NCBI GenBank assembly: GCA_019509785.1
Contig: JAEKLQ010000063.1
Coordinates: forward strand, 1 to 64,000
Direction of reading: 5' to 3'
Length of the DNA: 64,000 nucleotides
Origin: Fibrobacterota bacterium
GTDB taxonomy: Bacteria; Fibrobacterota; Fibrobacteria; UBA11236
Below the pieces are notes generated by a model. It was not told where the DNA came from. It did not search any database and saw nothing but the letters and a program-made list of their open reading frames with translations. Position numbers and translations under genes: made by a program. Below are positions 10,001 to 17,978 of this stretch, one piece after another (position 1 is the first letter of the stretch; each line of letters starts with the position of its first letter).

Positions 10001-10233
10001 GCAACTTCGTCCGCACCATGAACCAGTCTTTCGGGCATAATGGGGAATTACGGAACGGGTCGCGTACGGTGGAAGGGGGCCAAGTCAGCTTCCTGGTCTG
10101 GGATATGAAGGATTCCCACGGATCAATGGTGGGCCAAGGCGTCTACGTGTGGAAGGTGAACTTCACCTTCGAGGACACTAATCGGAAGTCCGAAGTGCGC
10201 TTTACGCGGACGGGCGTGCTGCGGCAAAACTAG
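4057..10233 (+). CDS. Giant secreted VWA-domain surface protein
   Basis: About 2058 residues. The ATG at 4057 is preceded by GGAG (4047-4050) with 6-nt spacing; it gives a long basic n-region and then a signal peptide (MVLLTIAAALASSLAQAQ). A von Willebrand A domain follows; DNSGSM at residues 115-120 is an intact MIDAS motif, and a central domain segment reads AIIFLSDGRPSD. The long middle holds two copies of a 400-450 residue repeat module (about 5461-6834 and 7084-8544), with a chitobiase/hexosaminidase C-terminal-like fold before the second (about 6880-7074, VIWYTLDGSKP). The protein ends in an FlgD-Ig-like domain (ITIFDNLGNFVRTM, GQGVYVWKVNF) that resembles C-terminal sorting or anchoring domains. 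No enzyme motif is seen. A role in adhesion or the cell surface is inferred. The next gene is a paralogue with a different N-terminus. Confidence 0.85.
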   Translation: MLRTAYPCHANRSSTHRMPNGSRPSRLGRMVLLTIAAALASSLAQAQTKRCDLVGRDTTVSGNPASFKRCLDLSSLDGKTVNVPLNVTRIDNDGLSLCKGAVQAGGDADIVYVYDNSGSMRAGSAYINSGTGDTTYYYDVCGTSAGDSISFYQWNDNGTSQVLRKIPHLSANGGCSNISGDPYNARARAFYLGIQDQAARAPQSTAGIMGFENGTEPVVRPRVLNSTANITAVQGGINTAFTGGTNYNPPLDSARKWLTTSTITSNPKKAIIFLSDGRPSDSPNFGSGTPPIYGIFLGRPRSDTAVLSNMSLSTGGKFFIIPPDDPDSLKSVVASILNIVLLQYSPQSASVTNSSIAPAQTATSAAADFIPQPDGSWLMKLSDIIGLNANGSNVISVSTSFKEKTSGNVDTKTISFTVSTTLPASSTTQKIGTTQFGMTCYDRSSLLILDAGNARPAYFTDSNTIYQVRIRTSPSPLDSAVAAATTRAQADTEAPHLKPPIISNADSLVFRNAFPFQGTGAARVLRNGTLESSAFDSIIVAWSHPRDPQDFVADTMRVRPKGQASQVWFAQSNGGAAVTQFPASTSVVYIVVKDQAPDAHKSYTAIVTSETFSIDKETVVLTPLTPGSGTLVGQLTVANDTKTQGNGKLEVSVGGDQLRVVYKDPVDIGDSAQATAGFDQSVEEAPALRFTDASGNPLPAGTIWSPANGKLYFDYSDDAVNGTLATEQIFLTLASKKYGVQLAADHERIAADYVAKLTDTRGHWKGSIDLADAMPTDSNGKAETRFRGEATISANAHDNKGASQNLTVTDFLVIAYPDSQASIQWKMDTTVTSNEGMIFTVRDQSFTKDNDTVLVNVACVKSGDSVANFPAGEGPTPLSGQYTTGTLPKDEGTPNLGDRILSCLTTDQIRVRYTDPVYGGITEIIIEEVAKPVATPAGNKFVTSESVELTSETPGAVIWYTLDGSKPVPGQSLLYSDPIRIGVTTTLKAIAVKPGFKDSKILTTVYTKETVASRLEILDENGNAIPGNVLTGASKAITIKLITTQDNLTSADVPTVTRAAGDSETALLRFNGSLGNAIELSSKLPLLSPATRSLRNDTLDAAGNDTIVVRWVNPYNPADVAADTLVIKPAFVAAEVYFSATENGPKITQYPVNTDTVYIVVKTRPRDPSLTYNVVLTSSDGSSDTEVIVLTELSPGVFSGKAPVGTGAKAKGDHVIQVAAAGDQLTAVFTDPVYHDPYRGDAGFAQQVQESAQLDFIDENGDAVAPGAVWSPAKGKVFVRYSDDWNAGIDSLVHSKTVRFSLVNWKSGDSVGADNETLVISLKSHTVSRGTWEGSITLADSSKAKAGDNILETYYLGKLRAAVTPHDNAGADLNGEVTDTLAIAYPDQPAEIIVRDTSGGTVQRKTDQVEIVIHDQLVTKSGEATITATVSCSQSGDQVQNVVLVWNGTEYVAKPPVEKGELNSGTPNKSDAILQCRQNDIFVVNYTDPVFGTPRSTEVRWIDDTPPEMWYASVKDGSRIASVTDGSANSFVIVVKGVSPTRDKVDTISVTLSIGADESEIFKAVETGPFTGEFRTTATFRFQTGSPQPGDGTIEARLDPKARINQAVVNGKATISGSDVKADLTLLSIFDLAVSAWAADVDGDGRADHLYFRFDHSLARLPDGLTAAYWNAVSPDLKQKAEASQLSFAKGDSSLIIADFSKSQFGLGLTGIPDGKPAPYALFPDDNLFGGQQALLADSVGPIPLTAMKLPSNGQTYAVTQTERRFTPDTLVITVSEKLRTSTSFSAVFRFSKGCRDYSESVPLLLFSLPETSPDGITYKAIVDNALETQTPLVGDCIFLETDGRFSDLAGNLPSKVGAPITGADPKLVIRAFKGYPPVAGIDAGSVGFTTANQDKLSDGTYRQETGIDQTVQVIWVPPVGFDVSNPIGSLENVARDFGNSQTGNRAGESAHPQPMPPGISTVQVITSAAYLAHITIFDNLGNFVRTMNQSFGHNGELRNGSRTVEGGQVSFLVWDMKDSHGSMVGQGVYVWKVNFTFEDTNRKSEVRFTRTGVLRQN
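5461..6834 (+). repeat. Coding repeat module, copy 1
   Basis: This is the first of three related protein modules across the two giant genes. Landmarks recurring in order are VRPKGQASQVWFAQ, VVYIVVKD, GDQLRVVYKDPV, AGFDQSVEEAPALRF, GTIWSPANGKLYF, HWKGSIDLAD and YTDPVYGG. The boundaries are approximate. Confidence 0.7.
6880..7074 (+). repeat. Chitobiase/beta-hexosaminidase C-terminal-like module
   Basis: The encoded stretch (SVELTSETPGAVIWYTLDGS, then TTLKAIAVKPGFKDS) matches the known CHB_HEX_C-type pattern. A second copy lies at about 11491-11712 in the fibro-slime protein (GAVIHYTTDGSVPD, TTTIKAIGIKAGWKTS). In both genes it sits directly before a large repeat module. Confidence 0.7.
7084..8544 (+). 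repeat. Coding repeat module, copy 2
   Basis: This second module carries the same ordered landmarks as copy 1: VIKPAFVAAEVYFSA, TVYIVVKT, GDQLTAVFTDPV, AGFAQQVQESAQLDF, GAVWSPAKGKVFVRY, TWEGSITLAD and YTDPVFGTP. It adds an N-terminal segment (LEILDENGNAIPGN) that is clearest here and in copy 3. Confidence 0.7.
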
Positions 10234-10579
10234 TGGTGGATTCCGCTCTGTGAGGCTTGTGAGCATTCGCTTTCGGCCCATGCCGGAGGGAATGCGAGCC
10301 CTGGAAGCCTTTTCATCTAGGGCTTTTGGGGCCTAGCCCGATTATTGAGCGATTACCTTCCGAATCCAGGGGCGGAACATCCCCATCAACATGCGGAAAT
10401 CCCGCAATTTTTCCTACTATTTCGAGCCTGGAAAACCGGTACAGGGTCGAGGGGTCCAACACCGCTGCATTTTTGAGAGCGGAAAGTATGCTTTCCCACG
10501 CGCTCGTTTCGGTTTTTTCGCATATCTTTGCTTAGCGCTAGGGAGGCCCGCCCTGAAAACACCTGCAAAAGGATCCGCC
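10234..10579. other. Gene-free spacer between the two giant genes, with hairpins
   Basis: Two hairpins follow the VWA gene. GCATTC (10263-10268) pairs with GAATGC (10290-10295) and has an inner GGC/GCC stem. AGCCCT (about 10297-10302) pairs with AGGGCT (about 10319-10324) and is followed by TTTT. The second is a plausible weak rho-independent terminator. The 3' half contains T-rich stretches, probably the promoter of the fibro-slime gene, but no convincing -35/-10 pair was found. Short ORFs here lack ribosome binding sites and similarity. Confidence 0.45.
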
Positions 10580-13500
10580 GTGAAGTCCAGACACTTCCTG
10601 TTCACCGCTCTTGTCTTTGGGTTTATCCTCTCCGCGTGGGAATCGCCCCTGGCCCAGACCCCTCCGAATATCCTGACCTTGACGGCGAAGGTCCGGGACT
10701 TCGCCGAGCTGCCGAATGCATCCAACCCTTGCACGGGCGCCAACTGCCCCAACCATCCGGATTTCAATACCTTCAATGGCGATTGCAGGAACGCGGTAAA
10801 TCCTGTGATCGACACGACCGGCTCCGTCACTCCTGCGGTTTTCGCGTTCGATAACCGGAATCCCAAGATCCCGCGCGCAGTCACGGGATGCTACACGAGC
10901 ACCGGCAATTTCGACGACTGGTATAACGATCGCATCACCGATGCCTTGCCCCACCAGAATAAACCATTCCTTTACAACATGATTTTCACGCGCAACGCCC
11001 AGGGCTTGTATGTGTACGACAACTCGAGCTTCTTCCCTCTTGATGACGATTCGGTGACTCGGGGAATCACTCGCCCCATCCCCGGTGGTCCCACGAAAAC
11101 CTTCGGGCATTTGAATACCGTTAACCAAGGTGGCGTGAACACGGCGCTGCATAACTTCGGATTCACCACCGAATTCCATGCGACCTTTACCTATATCGCC
11201 TCGGAAACTTCCCCCCAGACTTTCGATTTCAGAGGCGATGACGATGTCTGGGTCTTCATCAACGGCAAGCTGGTAATCGACCTCGGGGGCGTGCATGCGG
11301 CCGAAGCCCTGGGAGTGACCTTGAATCAGGCGACCATCGATGCAAAGGGACTGGGCCTGGAGAACGGCAAGAGCTACATGCTGGACTTCTTCCTGGCCGA
11401 ACGCCACATCGTCGCTTCGGACTGTAAAATCACCACCAGCCTCCAGCTACAGACCAATCAGGTTGACCCGCCCACGGCCGATCCCCGAACCGAAAACTTC
11501 GCTTCCCAAGTATCCGTAAGATTGAGCGAAACAACTCCGGGGGCAGTCATCCATTACACTACCGACGGCTCCGTCCCGGATAGCACTTCCCCGATATACG
11601 ATACCGATCCTGCCAAGAATTTTTCCATCCTCGTCACCAAAACGACCACCATTAAGGCCATCGGGATCAAGGCGGGTTGGAAAACGAGCACGGTGATGAG
11701 CGAGACCTATACTAAGGTGTCCCCTGCCTCGACCCTGGATATCCTGGACCAGAATGGGAATACCCTGCCCGGCTACCTGAGCGAACTCAACACCGCTTAT
11801 ACGATTAAGCTGGTTACGTCGCAGGCCCAATTAACCACGGCCTCCGTGGCCGCATCCACCCAGGCGGCGGTGGACAAGGAGACGGTCAGCATCCCTAATC
11901 CGGTCTTCGCGAATGATCGATTCACCTTTACCGGGACGGAGCCGCTCGTCATCGGCGCCGCTACGGCCAATGACGGGAAATCCCAGGCTTCGCCCTACGA
12001 TAGCCTCATCGTTCGTTGGGTCAATCCGCAAGACCCCACCGACATCGCCGAGAAGCATGTCTGGGTGCGGCCCGCGCCTAAACAGGCTAAGGTCTTCTTC
12101 GCCACCAATCCGGATGGCACGGGCGCGACCGATTCGATCTCGGGCACCGCGACCCAGGTATACGTTTTCGTTACGGATGAGATCCTGCGATCGACCGATC
12201 AACCTACCATCAAGCTGGTGACTTCGACCCCGACCGGTTCCGGCCGGACCGGGGATTCCTTGACCCTGAACCTGACCGTCGTTTCTCCCGGGCTGTACCG
12301 CGCGAAGGTTACGCTTTCAATCGTACCCGTATCCGTTCCTGCCGACACGATCATCCAGGTCCAGCTTGGCGACCAGATCAAAGCCAGCTATACGGATCCC
12401 CTCGACAAGGATGTCGCCAGCGCCAATGCCGGCTTCGGCAAGCAACCTGAAATCGATGGCGTCTTGACCTTCACCAACAAGGCCGGGGTGGCCGTACCCA
12501 ACGGAACCCATTACGATCCGGCCCAAGACTCGCTCTTTATCACTTACATGGATGATTTCATCCTCGGCTTGAATTCGATTCCCGTGACCCTATCGATCGT
12601 GAACTACAATGGCACGGCGGATCCCGATCTGGAAACCGTACAGCTGAAATTCGTCCAGCAGACGGGCAGCACCGGCGTTTGGAAGGGATCCATCAAGCTG
12701 ATGGACTCGCCGCACATCCTGAAGAACAACGACACGGCCGATACCTATGTGATCGGCGAGGTGCATGGCGAAGTCACCTCGCATACCAAGAACGGCGGCG
12801 CGGGCGCCAAAGCCACGGCCGATCTACTGGTGGCCAATCCCAATCAACCTCCGGGAATCGACATCACTAATCCGAACGGGGACGTGGTCATTAAGCGTAC
12901 CGACTCCAGCATCGTAGTCACCATTACCGATCAGTCGTTGTCCTCGGCGATCGACACCCTTTATTTCAACGTGTCCTGTACGGGAAGCCGGGACGGGCTT
13001 GTCGACTATATGGCGGTGGAAACGGCGCCTGGTTCGGGGAAATACGTATCGACCCCGATTCCCAAGAGCGAAGGCCCGGCCGTCAACGACAAAAGCCTCC
13101 AATGCTTGTCCCACGACGTAATCCAGGTCACCTACACGGACCCGGTCTACAAGGACGGCAAGAGCGTACAGGTGGACATCAACGAGCCGATGACTCCCAC
13201 CCTCTCCTTCTCCAGCGATCCGGCCGGCAAGAATCCGATCTTGTCGATATCGGACGCCGATGCGGATTCCTTTTACGTGGTGGTCACCGGACGCAATCCC
13301 GATATCAATGCCGTGGATAACGAAACCGTTACCATGACCATCGGTACCGAATCCGAGAATTTCATCGCGGTGGAGACGGGGAAGGCGACCAATATCTTCA
13401 TCGCCAAGGTCCCGTTCAAGTTCGTGACCGGGGCGCAGACGCCGAACAACGGCATCCTGGAAGGCAAGGTCGCTTCGGGCAATCTCAACGGCCAAGTCAC

Positions 13501-14746
13501 CGCCGTCGGAAAGGTGACCATCGACGCGGCGGTGGCGACCGGGTCCATCATCCTGAGCGCCGCCTATGACCAGGTCGTGAAGGCTTATATCAAGGATACC
13601 AACGGGGACGGCCGCGGCGACAAGGTCTACATCGTGTTCCAGAATCAACTGAGCCATCTTCCGGGTGCGGACACGGCCCATTGGAATTCGGAACTGTTGC
13701 CCGGGAAGCTGGCCGACAAGGCCAAAATCTCCTTCCTCAATTCCGATTCCACCACGGTGGTGCTGGATTACACCTCGAACCAGTTCGATCTTTACAAGAC
13801 GGCCCTGGACCAGGCCAATCCGCCGATGGTGACCTTGCCTTCGGATGATGCGCTCTTCAAGGGCCAACATCCTTTCATCGATGATTCCATCGGGCCGGTG
13901 ATCGTTTCCGCGGTCAAGCATCCGGTCAACGCCAACCTGATCGCGAAGGGCGACAAATCCTTGAACCAGGATACCCTTTACGTGAAGCTTTCCGAACCGT
14001 TGAAGCTCGGCGACTTCACCCAGATGCTGAAATTCGGCGGCAGCTGCACCGATTACAGCAGCGCCAAAGTCATCACCGCCTCCTCTCCGCCGGCGACGCA
14101 GACCAACCCGCCCGATCCGACCACCTATATCGTCATCATCGACAACAATACCGGGCTTTCCCCGGCGGCCGGCAAGGATTGCATCTTCCTCAACGCCGAT
14201 GGAAAGTATACGGACACCTCCGGGAACATTCCGCCCAAGTACGGCGTGAAGCTCGAGGGAGACGACGGCAGAAGGCTGATCGAGCTTTTCCGCGGCTACC
14301 CGCCCGTGGCAGGCTTGAATCCGACGAACCCCGCTTACCAGGTTTCGAACCAGGATTCCCGCGATGATAACAAGGGTGGAATCGCCCAGGAAACCGCTCC
14401 CGGTTCGGACAAGTACGCCGTGTACTGGATTCCCCCCGTGGGATTCGTCCCCGGTAGCGCCACGAAATTCGATGGGTCGAAGACGGCCTCAGGGCGTACG
14501 GTGGCCATCAATGATCTGCCTTCCGGATCGGATCCCGGCGCGATCCAATGCGGGACAAGAACGGCCAGATCGCGGCCAATGGCGTGTACGTTTGGAAAGT
14601 CACCTTCCAGTTCCAGGGCGGCAAGCAAGAGGTCGAGTACACGCGTACCGGTATCCTGCGTAAGAATTAATCGGGATCCGAAAGGACCGGATGGGATAGG
14701 CCCCGCCTCAGGCGGGGCCTTTTTCGTTGGCAGCCGGGAAGGCTAG
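10580..14746 (+). CDS. Giant fibro-slime domain secreted protein, C-terminus frameshifted
   Basis: About 1388 codons as read. GTG at 10580 has AAAGGA (10568-10573) 6 nt upstream and gives a signal peptide (LFTALVFGFILSAW); a longer upstream frame adds only non-signal sequence. Residues about 33-290 form a fibro-slime/PA14-type domain: FDDWYNDR, FDFRGDDDVWVFINGKLVID and GKSYMLDFFLAERH are its hallmark segments. A chitobiase-like module (about 304-377), one copy of the shared repeat module (11719-13155) and a C-terminal half parallel to the VWA protein follow. At about 14547 the frame breaks: the FlgD-Ig-like C-terminus continues in another frame and ends at TAA 14668-14670, while this frame runs through the terminator. 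The signal peptide indicates an exported protein; adhesion is inferred. Confidence 0.85.
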   Translation: MKSRHFLFTALVFGFILSAWESPLAQTPPNILTLTAKVRDFAELPNASNPCTGANCPNHPDFNTFNGDCRNAVNPVIDTTGSVTPAVFAFDNRNPKIPRAVTGCYTSTGNFDDWYNDRITDALPHQNKPFLYNMIFTRNAQGLYVYDNSSFFPLDDDSVTRGITRPIPGGPTKTFGHLNTVNQGGVNTALHNFGFTTEFHATFTYIASETSPQTFDFRGDDDVWVFINGKLVIDLGGVHAAEALGVTLNQATIDAKGLGLENGKSYMLDFFLAERHIVASDCKITTSLQLQTNQVDPPTADPRTENFASQVSVRLSETTPGAVIHYTTDGSVPDSTSPIYDTDPAKNFSILVTKTTTIKAIGIKAGWKTSTVMSETYTKVSPASTLDILDQNGNTLPGYLSELNTAYTIKLVTSQAQLTTASVAASTQAAVDKETVSIPNPVFANDRFTFTGTEPLVIGAATANDGKSQASPYDSLIVRWVNPQDPTDIAEKHVWVRPAPKQAKVFFATNPDGTGATDSISGTATQVYVFVTDEILRSTDQPTIKLVTSTPTGSGRTGDSLTLNLTVVSPGLYRAKVTLSIVPVSVPADTIIQVQLGDQIKASYTDPLDKDVASANAGFGKQPEIDGVLTFTNKAGVAVPNGTHYDPAQDSLFITYMDDFILGLNSIPVTLSIVNYNGTADPDLETVQLKFVQQTGSTGVWKGSIKLMDSPHILKNNDTADTYVIGEVHGEVTSHTKNGGAGAKATADLLVANPNQPPGIDITNPNGDVVIKRTDSSIVVTITDQSLSSAIDTLYFNVSCTGSRDGLVDYMAVETAPGSGKYVSTPIPKSEGPAVNDKSLQCLSHDVIQVTYTDPVYKDGKSVQVDINEPMTPTLSFSSDPAGKNPILSISDADADSFYVVVTGRNPDINAVDNETVTMTIGTESENFIAVETGKATNIFIAKVPFKFVTGAQTPNNGILEGKVASGNLNGQVTAVGKVTIDAAVATGSIILSAAYDQVVKAYIKDTNGDGRGDKVYIVFQNQLSHLPGADTAHWNSELLPGKLADKAKISFLNSDSTTVVLDYTSNQFDLYKTALDQANPPMVTLPSDDALFKGQHPFIDDSIGPVIVSAVKHPVNANLIAKGDKSLNQDTLYVKLSEPLKLGDFTQMLKFGGSCTDYSSAKVITASSPPATQTNPPDPTTYIVIIDNNTGLSPAAGKDCIFLNADGKYTDTSGNIPPKYGVKLEGDDGRRLIELFRGYPPVAGLNPTNPAYQVSNQDSRDDNKGGIAQETAPGSDKYAVYWIPPVGFVPGSATKFDGSKTASGRTVAINDLPSGSDPGAIQCGTRTARSRPMACTFGKSPSSSRAASKRSSTRVPVSCVRINRDPKGPDGIGPASGGAFFVGSREG
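11719..13155 (+). repeat. Coding repeat module, copy 3
   Basis: This is the counterpart of copies 1 and 2 in the preceding gene: LDILDQNGNTLPGYL, VRPAPKQAKVFFAT, GDQIKASYTDPL, AGFGKQPEIDGVLTF, GVWKGSIKLMD and VTYTDPVYKDG occur in the same order. The boundaries are approximate. Confidence 0.7.
14548..14670 (+). pseudogene. Displaced C-terminal fragment of the fibro-slime protein
   Basis: Read in the +1 frame, this stretch encodes MRDKNGQIAANGVYVWKVTF and ends TRTGILRKN before TAA. It aligns with the end of the VWA paralogue (MKDSHGSMVGQGVYVWKVNF ... TRTGVLRQN). By comparison with that gene, about 52 codons (its positions 9949-10104) are missing upstream of the fragment, and the loss is not a multiple of three. 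The TAA lies 28 nt before a strong terminator, which supports it as the original stop. Confidence 0.75.
14699..14724. terminator. Strong rho-independent terminator
   Basis: A 9-bp perfect GC stem (GGCCCCGCC / GGCGGGGCC) with a TCA loop is followed by TTTTT. It terminates the fibro-slime gene on the plus strand. The minus-strand rdgB stop lies just beyond it, at 14743. Confidence 0.9.
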
Positions 14747-15405
14747 GTTCCGAGGGCAGCCAAGAATGCGGACACCGCCAGGCCGCGGTGGCTGATGGCA
14801 TCCTTCACTTCGCCCGGAAGCTCGGCAAAGGTTTGCGCATAACCGCGCGGAATGATAATGGGATCGTACCCGAAGCCTCCCCCGCCCCGCTCTTCCCGGA
14901 TGACCTCCCCTTCGCAGACCCCTTCGAAGTAGGCCGGAGCGGCTCCGGGAGCCAGGAAGCAAAGCACGCAGCGAAAGCGGGCGCGCCTGTCAGGAACGCC
15001 TTCCAGCGCCTTGAGCAGCTTGGCCCGGTTGGCGGCCGCCATGGGCAGGGCTTTGCCCGCCGGGTCTAGCCAAGGGCCCGGGGGGCCGCTTTCCAGGGCG
15101 GAATAACGGGCGGAGTAGAGGCCCGGGGCGCCGCCCAAGGCGTCCACTTCCAGGCCGCTATCATCGGAAAGGACGGGATGCCGGGTCAGGGCCGCCAGGG
15201 CCCGGGCCTTGAGGAGGGCGTTCTCCCGGAAAGTGGTCCCTGTCTCCTCCACGTCTTCGTGGAAGCCGATATCGGCAGGGGTGAGCAAGGAGAAGCCGGC
15301 AGGACCCAGCAGGGCCTGGAATTCGGCCACCTTGCCCTTATTGCCCGTGGCGATGACCAGGGCCTTATGGTTCTCGGGCAAGCCTTGGGATAAGTCCGAA
15401 CGCAT
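14743..15405 (-). CDS. rdgB: XTP/dITP diphosphatase (RdgB/HAM1 family)
   Basis: This 220-residue house-cleaning pyrophosphatase hydrolyses non-canonical purine nucleoside triphosphates (ITP, XTP, dITP) to monophosphates and so keeps them out of DNA and RNA. Family marks are the N-terminal nucleotide-binding motif ATGNKGKVAEF, the acidic metal site SDDSGLEVDALGGAPGLYSA, GGGGFGYDPI and the C-terminal DAISHRG. Length is normal, with a modest N-terminal extension before KALVIATGN. It lies 11 nt downstream of leuS on the same strand, so co-transcription is likely. The stop faces the terminator at 14699-14724. Confidence 0.95.
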   Translation of the reverse strand: MRSDLSQGLPENHKALVIATGNKGKVAEFQALLGPAGFSLLTPADIGFHEDVEETGTTFRENALLKARALAALTRHPVLSDDSGLEVDALGGAPGLYSARYSALESGPPGPWLDPAGKALPMAAANRAKLLKALEGVPDRRARFRCVLCFLAPGAAPAYFEGVCEGEVIREERGGGGFGYDPIIIPRGYAQTFAELPGEVKDAISHRGLAVSAFLAALGT

Positions 15406-15416
15406 GCCCGGCCACC

Positions 15417-17978
15417 CTACTTCGGCTTGAGGACGAAGTTCACCAGCTTATCCGGCACGGCGATGACCTTGACCACGTCCGCGCATTCCAGGTAGGCCTT
15501 GAACTTGGGATGATTGCGGGCCAGCGCCTCCAGGTTTTCCTTGGAGGTGCCTTTGGCCACCGGTTGTTCCACGCGGACCTTGCCGTTGGTCTGGAAAACC
15601 ACGTTCACGGTATCCTCCACCGTGAGGGCCTCATCCCAGGCGGGCCAGGGCGCGTAGGCCAGGCTTTCCTTATGGCCCAGGTTCTCCCACATCTCTTCGG
15701 CGATATGGGGCGCGAAGGGCGCGAGCAATTTCACCAGGGTCTCGGCGGCCGAGCGGCTGGTGGCGCCGGCCTGCTCCGATTCGCTCCCGATGTCGCTCAC
15801 GAAGATCATCAATTGGGAGATGGCGGTGTTGAAGCGCAATCCCTCGATGTCTTCGGTGACCTTCTTGATGGTCTGGTGCATTCGCTTGGTCAGGGTCGCG
15901 GAGGGCGGCGCATCCGCGATGGCCGCGTCCGCCTTGTCATCCCCCACCACCGCGCGCCAGGCCTTGTTCAGGAAGCGCCACAGGCCTTCGATGCCGGCGG
16001 TCTGCCAGGGCTTTTGGCGTTCCAACGGCCCCATGAACATTTCGTACAGGCGCATGGAATCGGCCCCGTAGCGCTCGATCACGTCGTCCGGGTTGACCAC
16101 GTTACCGCGGGACTTGGACATCTTCTCGCCATCCTCGCCGAGGATCAGGCCCTGGTTGACGAGCTTCTGGAACGGTTCGGCCTGGGATACCAGCCCCAAG
16201 TCGAAGAGGAATTTCTGCCAGAAGCGCGCGTACAGCAGATGCAAGACCGCATGCTCGGCCCCGCCGATGTAAAGGTCCACCGGCATCCAATACCGTTCGG
16301 CCTCGCGGCTGAAAGGTTCCTTATCGTTGCGCGCGTCCACGAAGCGCAGGAAGTACCAGCTCGATCCCGCCCACTGGGGCATGGTATTCAACTCGCGCTT
16401 GCCCGCGGGCACGGGGCCCTGGCCGGGATCGGGCGCGCCGGTGGACCCCGGGTATTCGGCCCAGGCGACGGCCTTGCCGAGCGGCGGCTCGAAAGTCCCC
16501 GTGGGGCGGTAATCCTGGACATCCGGCAGTATCAAAGGCAGTTCGGAGTCCGGGAGGGAGCGGACGCCCTCCGCGGTATTGACCAAGGGAAATGGTTCTC
16601 CCCAATAGCGTTGCCGGGCGAAAAGCCAGTCCCGCAGGCGGTACTGGATACGCGCCTTGCCCAAGCCCTTCTCTTCCAGCCAGGCGTTCATCTTGGCTTT
16701 GGCCGACTCCACGTCCAAGCCGTCCAGGAAGCCGGAGTTCACCAGCTTACCGTCGCCCGTCCAGGCTTGCTTGGCGATGTCGCCGCCTTGGATCACTTCG
16801 ATGATGGGCAAGCCCATCACCCTGGCGAAGGCGTAATCGCGCTCGTCATGGGCGGGCACCGCCATGATGGCGCCGGTCCCGTAGCTCATCATCACGTAAT
16901 CGGAAGTCCAAATCGGGATGCGCTTGCCGGTGGCCGGATTGATCGCGAAAGCTCCGGTGGCTTCCCCGGTCTTATCCTTGTCCAACCCGCGCTCGAAATC
17001 CGATTTGCTGCCGGAAGCCCTTCGGTAGGCGTCCACGGCGGCCCTGCGATCGGGCGTCACGATCGCGGCCAGGATTGGATGCTCGGGTGCCACGACCATA
17101 TAGGTGGCGCCGAACAAGGTGTCCGGGCGCGTGGTGAAAACGGTGAGCGGCTGGCCATGGCCTTCCACTTGAAAGCGCACCTCGGCGCCGCTGGAGCGGC
17201 CAATCCAATTGCGCTGCATGGCCTTGATGGATTCGGGCCACTCGAGCCCGTCGAGATCCTTGATCAGGCGTTCGGCGTACGCGGTGATGCGCAACATCCA
17301 TTGCCGCATGGGGCGGCGTTCGCACGGGAAGTCCCCGCGTTCCGAACGCCCATCGGTCACTTCCTCGTTGGCCAAGACCGTACCCAAGTCCTGGCACCAC
17401 CAGACCGGCGCCTCGGCGATATAAGCCATGCGCTTGGAATCGCGGTAACGGGCGATCCCGGCCGCGCCCTGCGATTGCACTTCCGCGGGAATTGGCAGCT
17501 CGGCCATGGGCCGGGCCTTATCGGCCGCGAAATCGTACCAGCTCTCGAACAGGCGCTTGAAGATCCATTGTGTCCACTTGAAGTAGCCCGGATCGGTGGT
17601 GCTGATCTCGCGATCCCAATCGTAGGAAAAGCCGAGCGCGCGGATCTGCCGGCGGAAATTGTCGATATTGGAAAGGGTGGTGGCCGCGGGATGCGTCCCG
17701 GTCTTGATGGCATGCTGCTCGGCGGGAAGGCCGAAAGCATCCCAACCCATGGGATGCAGGACGTTGAAGCCCTTCGCCCGCTTGTAGCGGCAAACGATGT
17801 CGGTGGCCGTGTAGCCTTCGGGATGGCCCACGTGCAGCCCATTGGCCGATGGGTACGGGAACATGTCGAGGGCGTAGAATTTGGGTTTTGACCGATCGAG
17901 GGTGGCCGTGAAGGTCTTCTTTTGCAGCCAATGGTCCTGCCATTTGGGCTCGACGGTCTTTGGATTGTATCGGGGCAC
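15417..17978 (-). CDS. leuS: Leucyl-tRNA synthetase
   Basis: An 853-residue class I synthetase that charges tRNA-Leu in the cytoplasm. The HIGH-type motif appears as HVGH near residue 47 ([15 protein letters not shown]), the KMSKS loop near residue 620 ([11 protein letters not shown]), and the editing domain between them contains [13 protein letters not shown]. Length matches bacterial LeuS. I chose GTG at 17978 ([14 protein letters not shown]), where family similarity begins; the frame extends 46 codons further upstream but that part is Arg/Pro-rich and unlike LeuS. The 380 bp upstream contain no gene. Confidence 0.95.
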   Translation of the reverse strand: MPRYNPKTVEPKWQDHWLQKKTFTATLDRSKPKFYALDMFPYPSANGLHVGHPEGYTATDIVCRYKRAKGFNVLHPMGWDAFGLPAEQHAIKTGTHPAATTLSNIDNFRRQIRALGFSYDWDREISTTDPGYFKWTQWIFKRLFESWYDFAADKARPMAELPIPAEVQSQGAAGIARYRDSKRMAYIAEAPVWWCQDLGTVLANEEVTDGRSERGDFPCERRPMRQWMLRITAYAERLIKDLDGLEWPESIKAMQRNWIGRSSGAEVRFQVEGHGQPLTVFTTRPDTLFGATYMVVAPEHPILAAIVTPDRRAAVDAYRRASGSKSDFERGLDKDKTGEATGAFAINPATGKRIPIWTSDYVMMSYGTGAIMAVPAHDERDYAFARVMGLPIIEVIQGGDIAKQAWTGDGKLVNSGFLDGLDVESAKAKMNAWLEEKGLGKARIQYRLRDWLFARQRYWGEPFPLVNTAEGVRSLPDSELPLILPDVQDYRPTGTFEPPLGKAVAWAEYPGSTGAPDPGQGPVPAGKRELNTMPQWAGSSWYFLRFVDARNDKEPFSREAERYWMPVDLYIGGAEHAVLHLLYARFWQKFLFDLGLVSQAEPFQKLVNQGLILGEDGEKMSKSRGNVVNPDDVIERYGADSMRLYEMFMGPLERQKPWQTAGIEGLWRFLNKAWRAVVGDDKADAAIADAPPSATLTKRMHQTIKKVTEDIEGLRFNTAISQLMIFVSDIGSESEQAGATSRSAAETLVKLLAPFAPHIAEEMWENLGHKESLAYAPWPAWDEALTVEDTVNVVFQTNGKVRVEQPVAKGTSKENLEALARNHPKFKAYLECADVVKVIAVPDKLVNFVLKPK

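Noticed and set aside
10391-10579. N-terminal extension of the fibro-slime protein frame
   Set aside because: The segment lacks a ribosome binding site at its ATG and would bury the signal peptide that begins at the GTG at 10580, which has a good AAAGGA site.
15510-17891. 793-codon open frame on the plus strand, antisense to leuS
   Set aside because: It is a shadow of leuS in GC-rich DNA: His/Gly/Ala-rich, no ribosome binding site and no recognisable domain, while the minus strand carries complete LeuS motifs.
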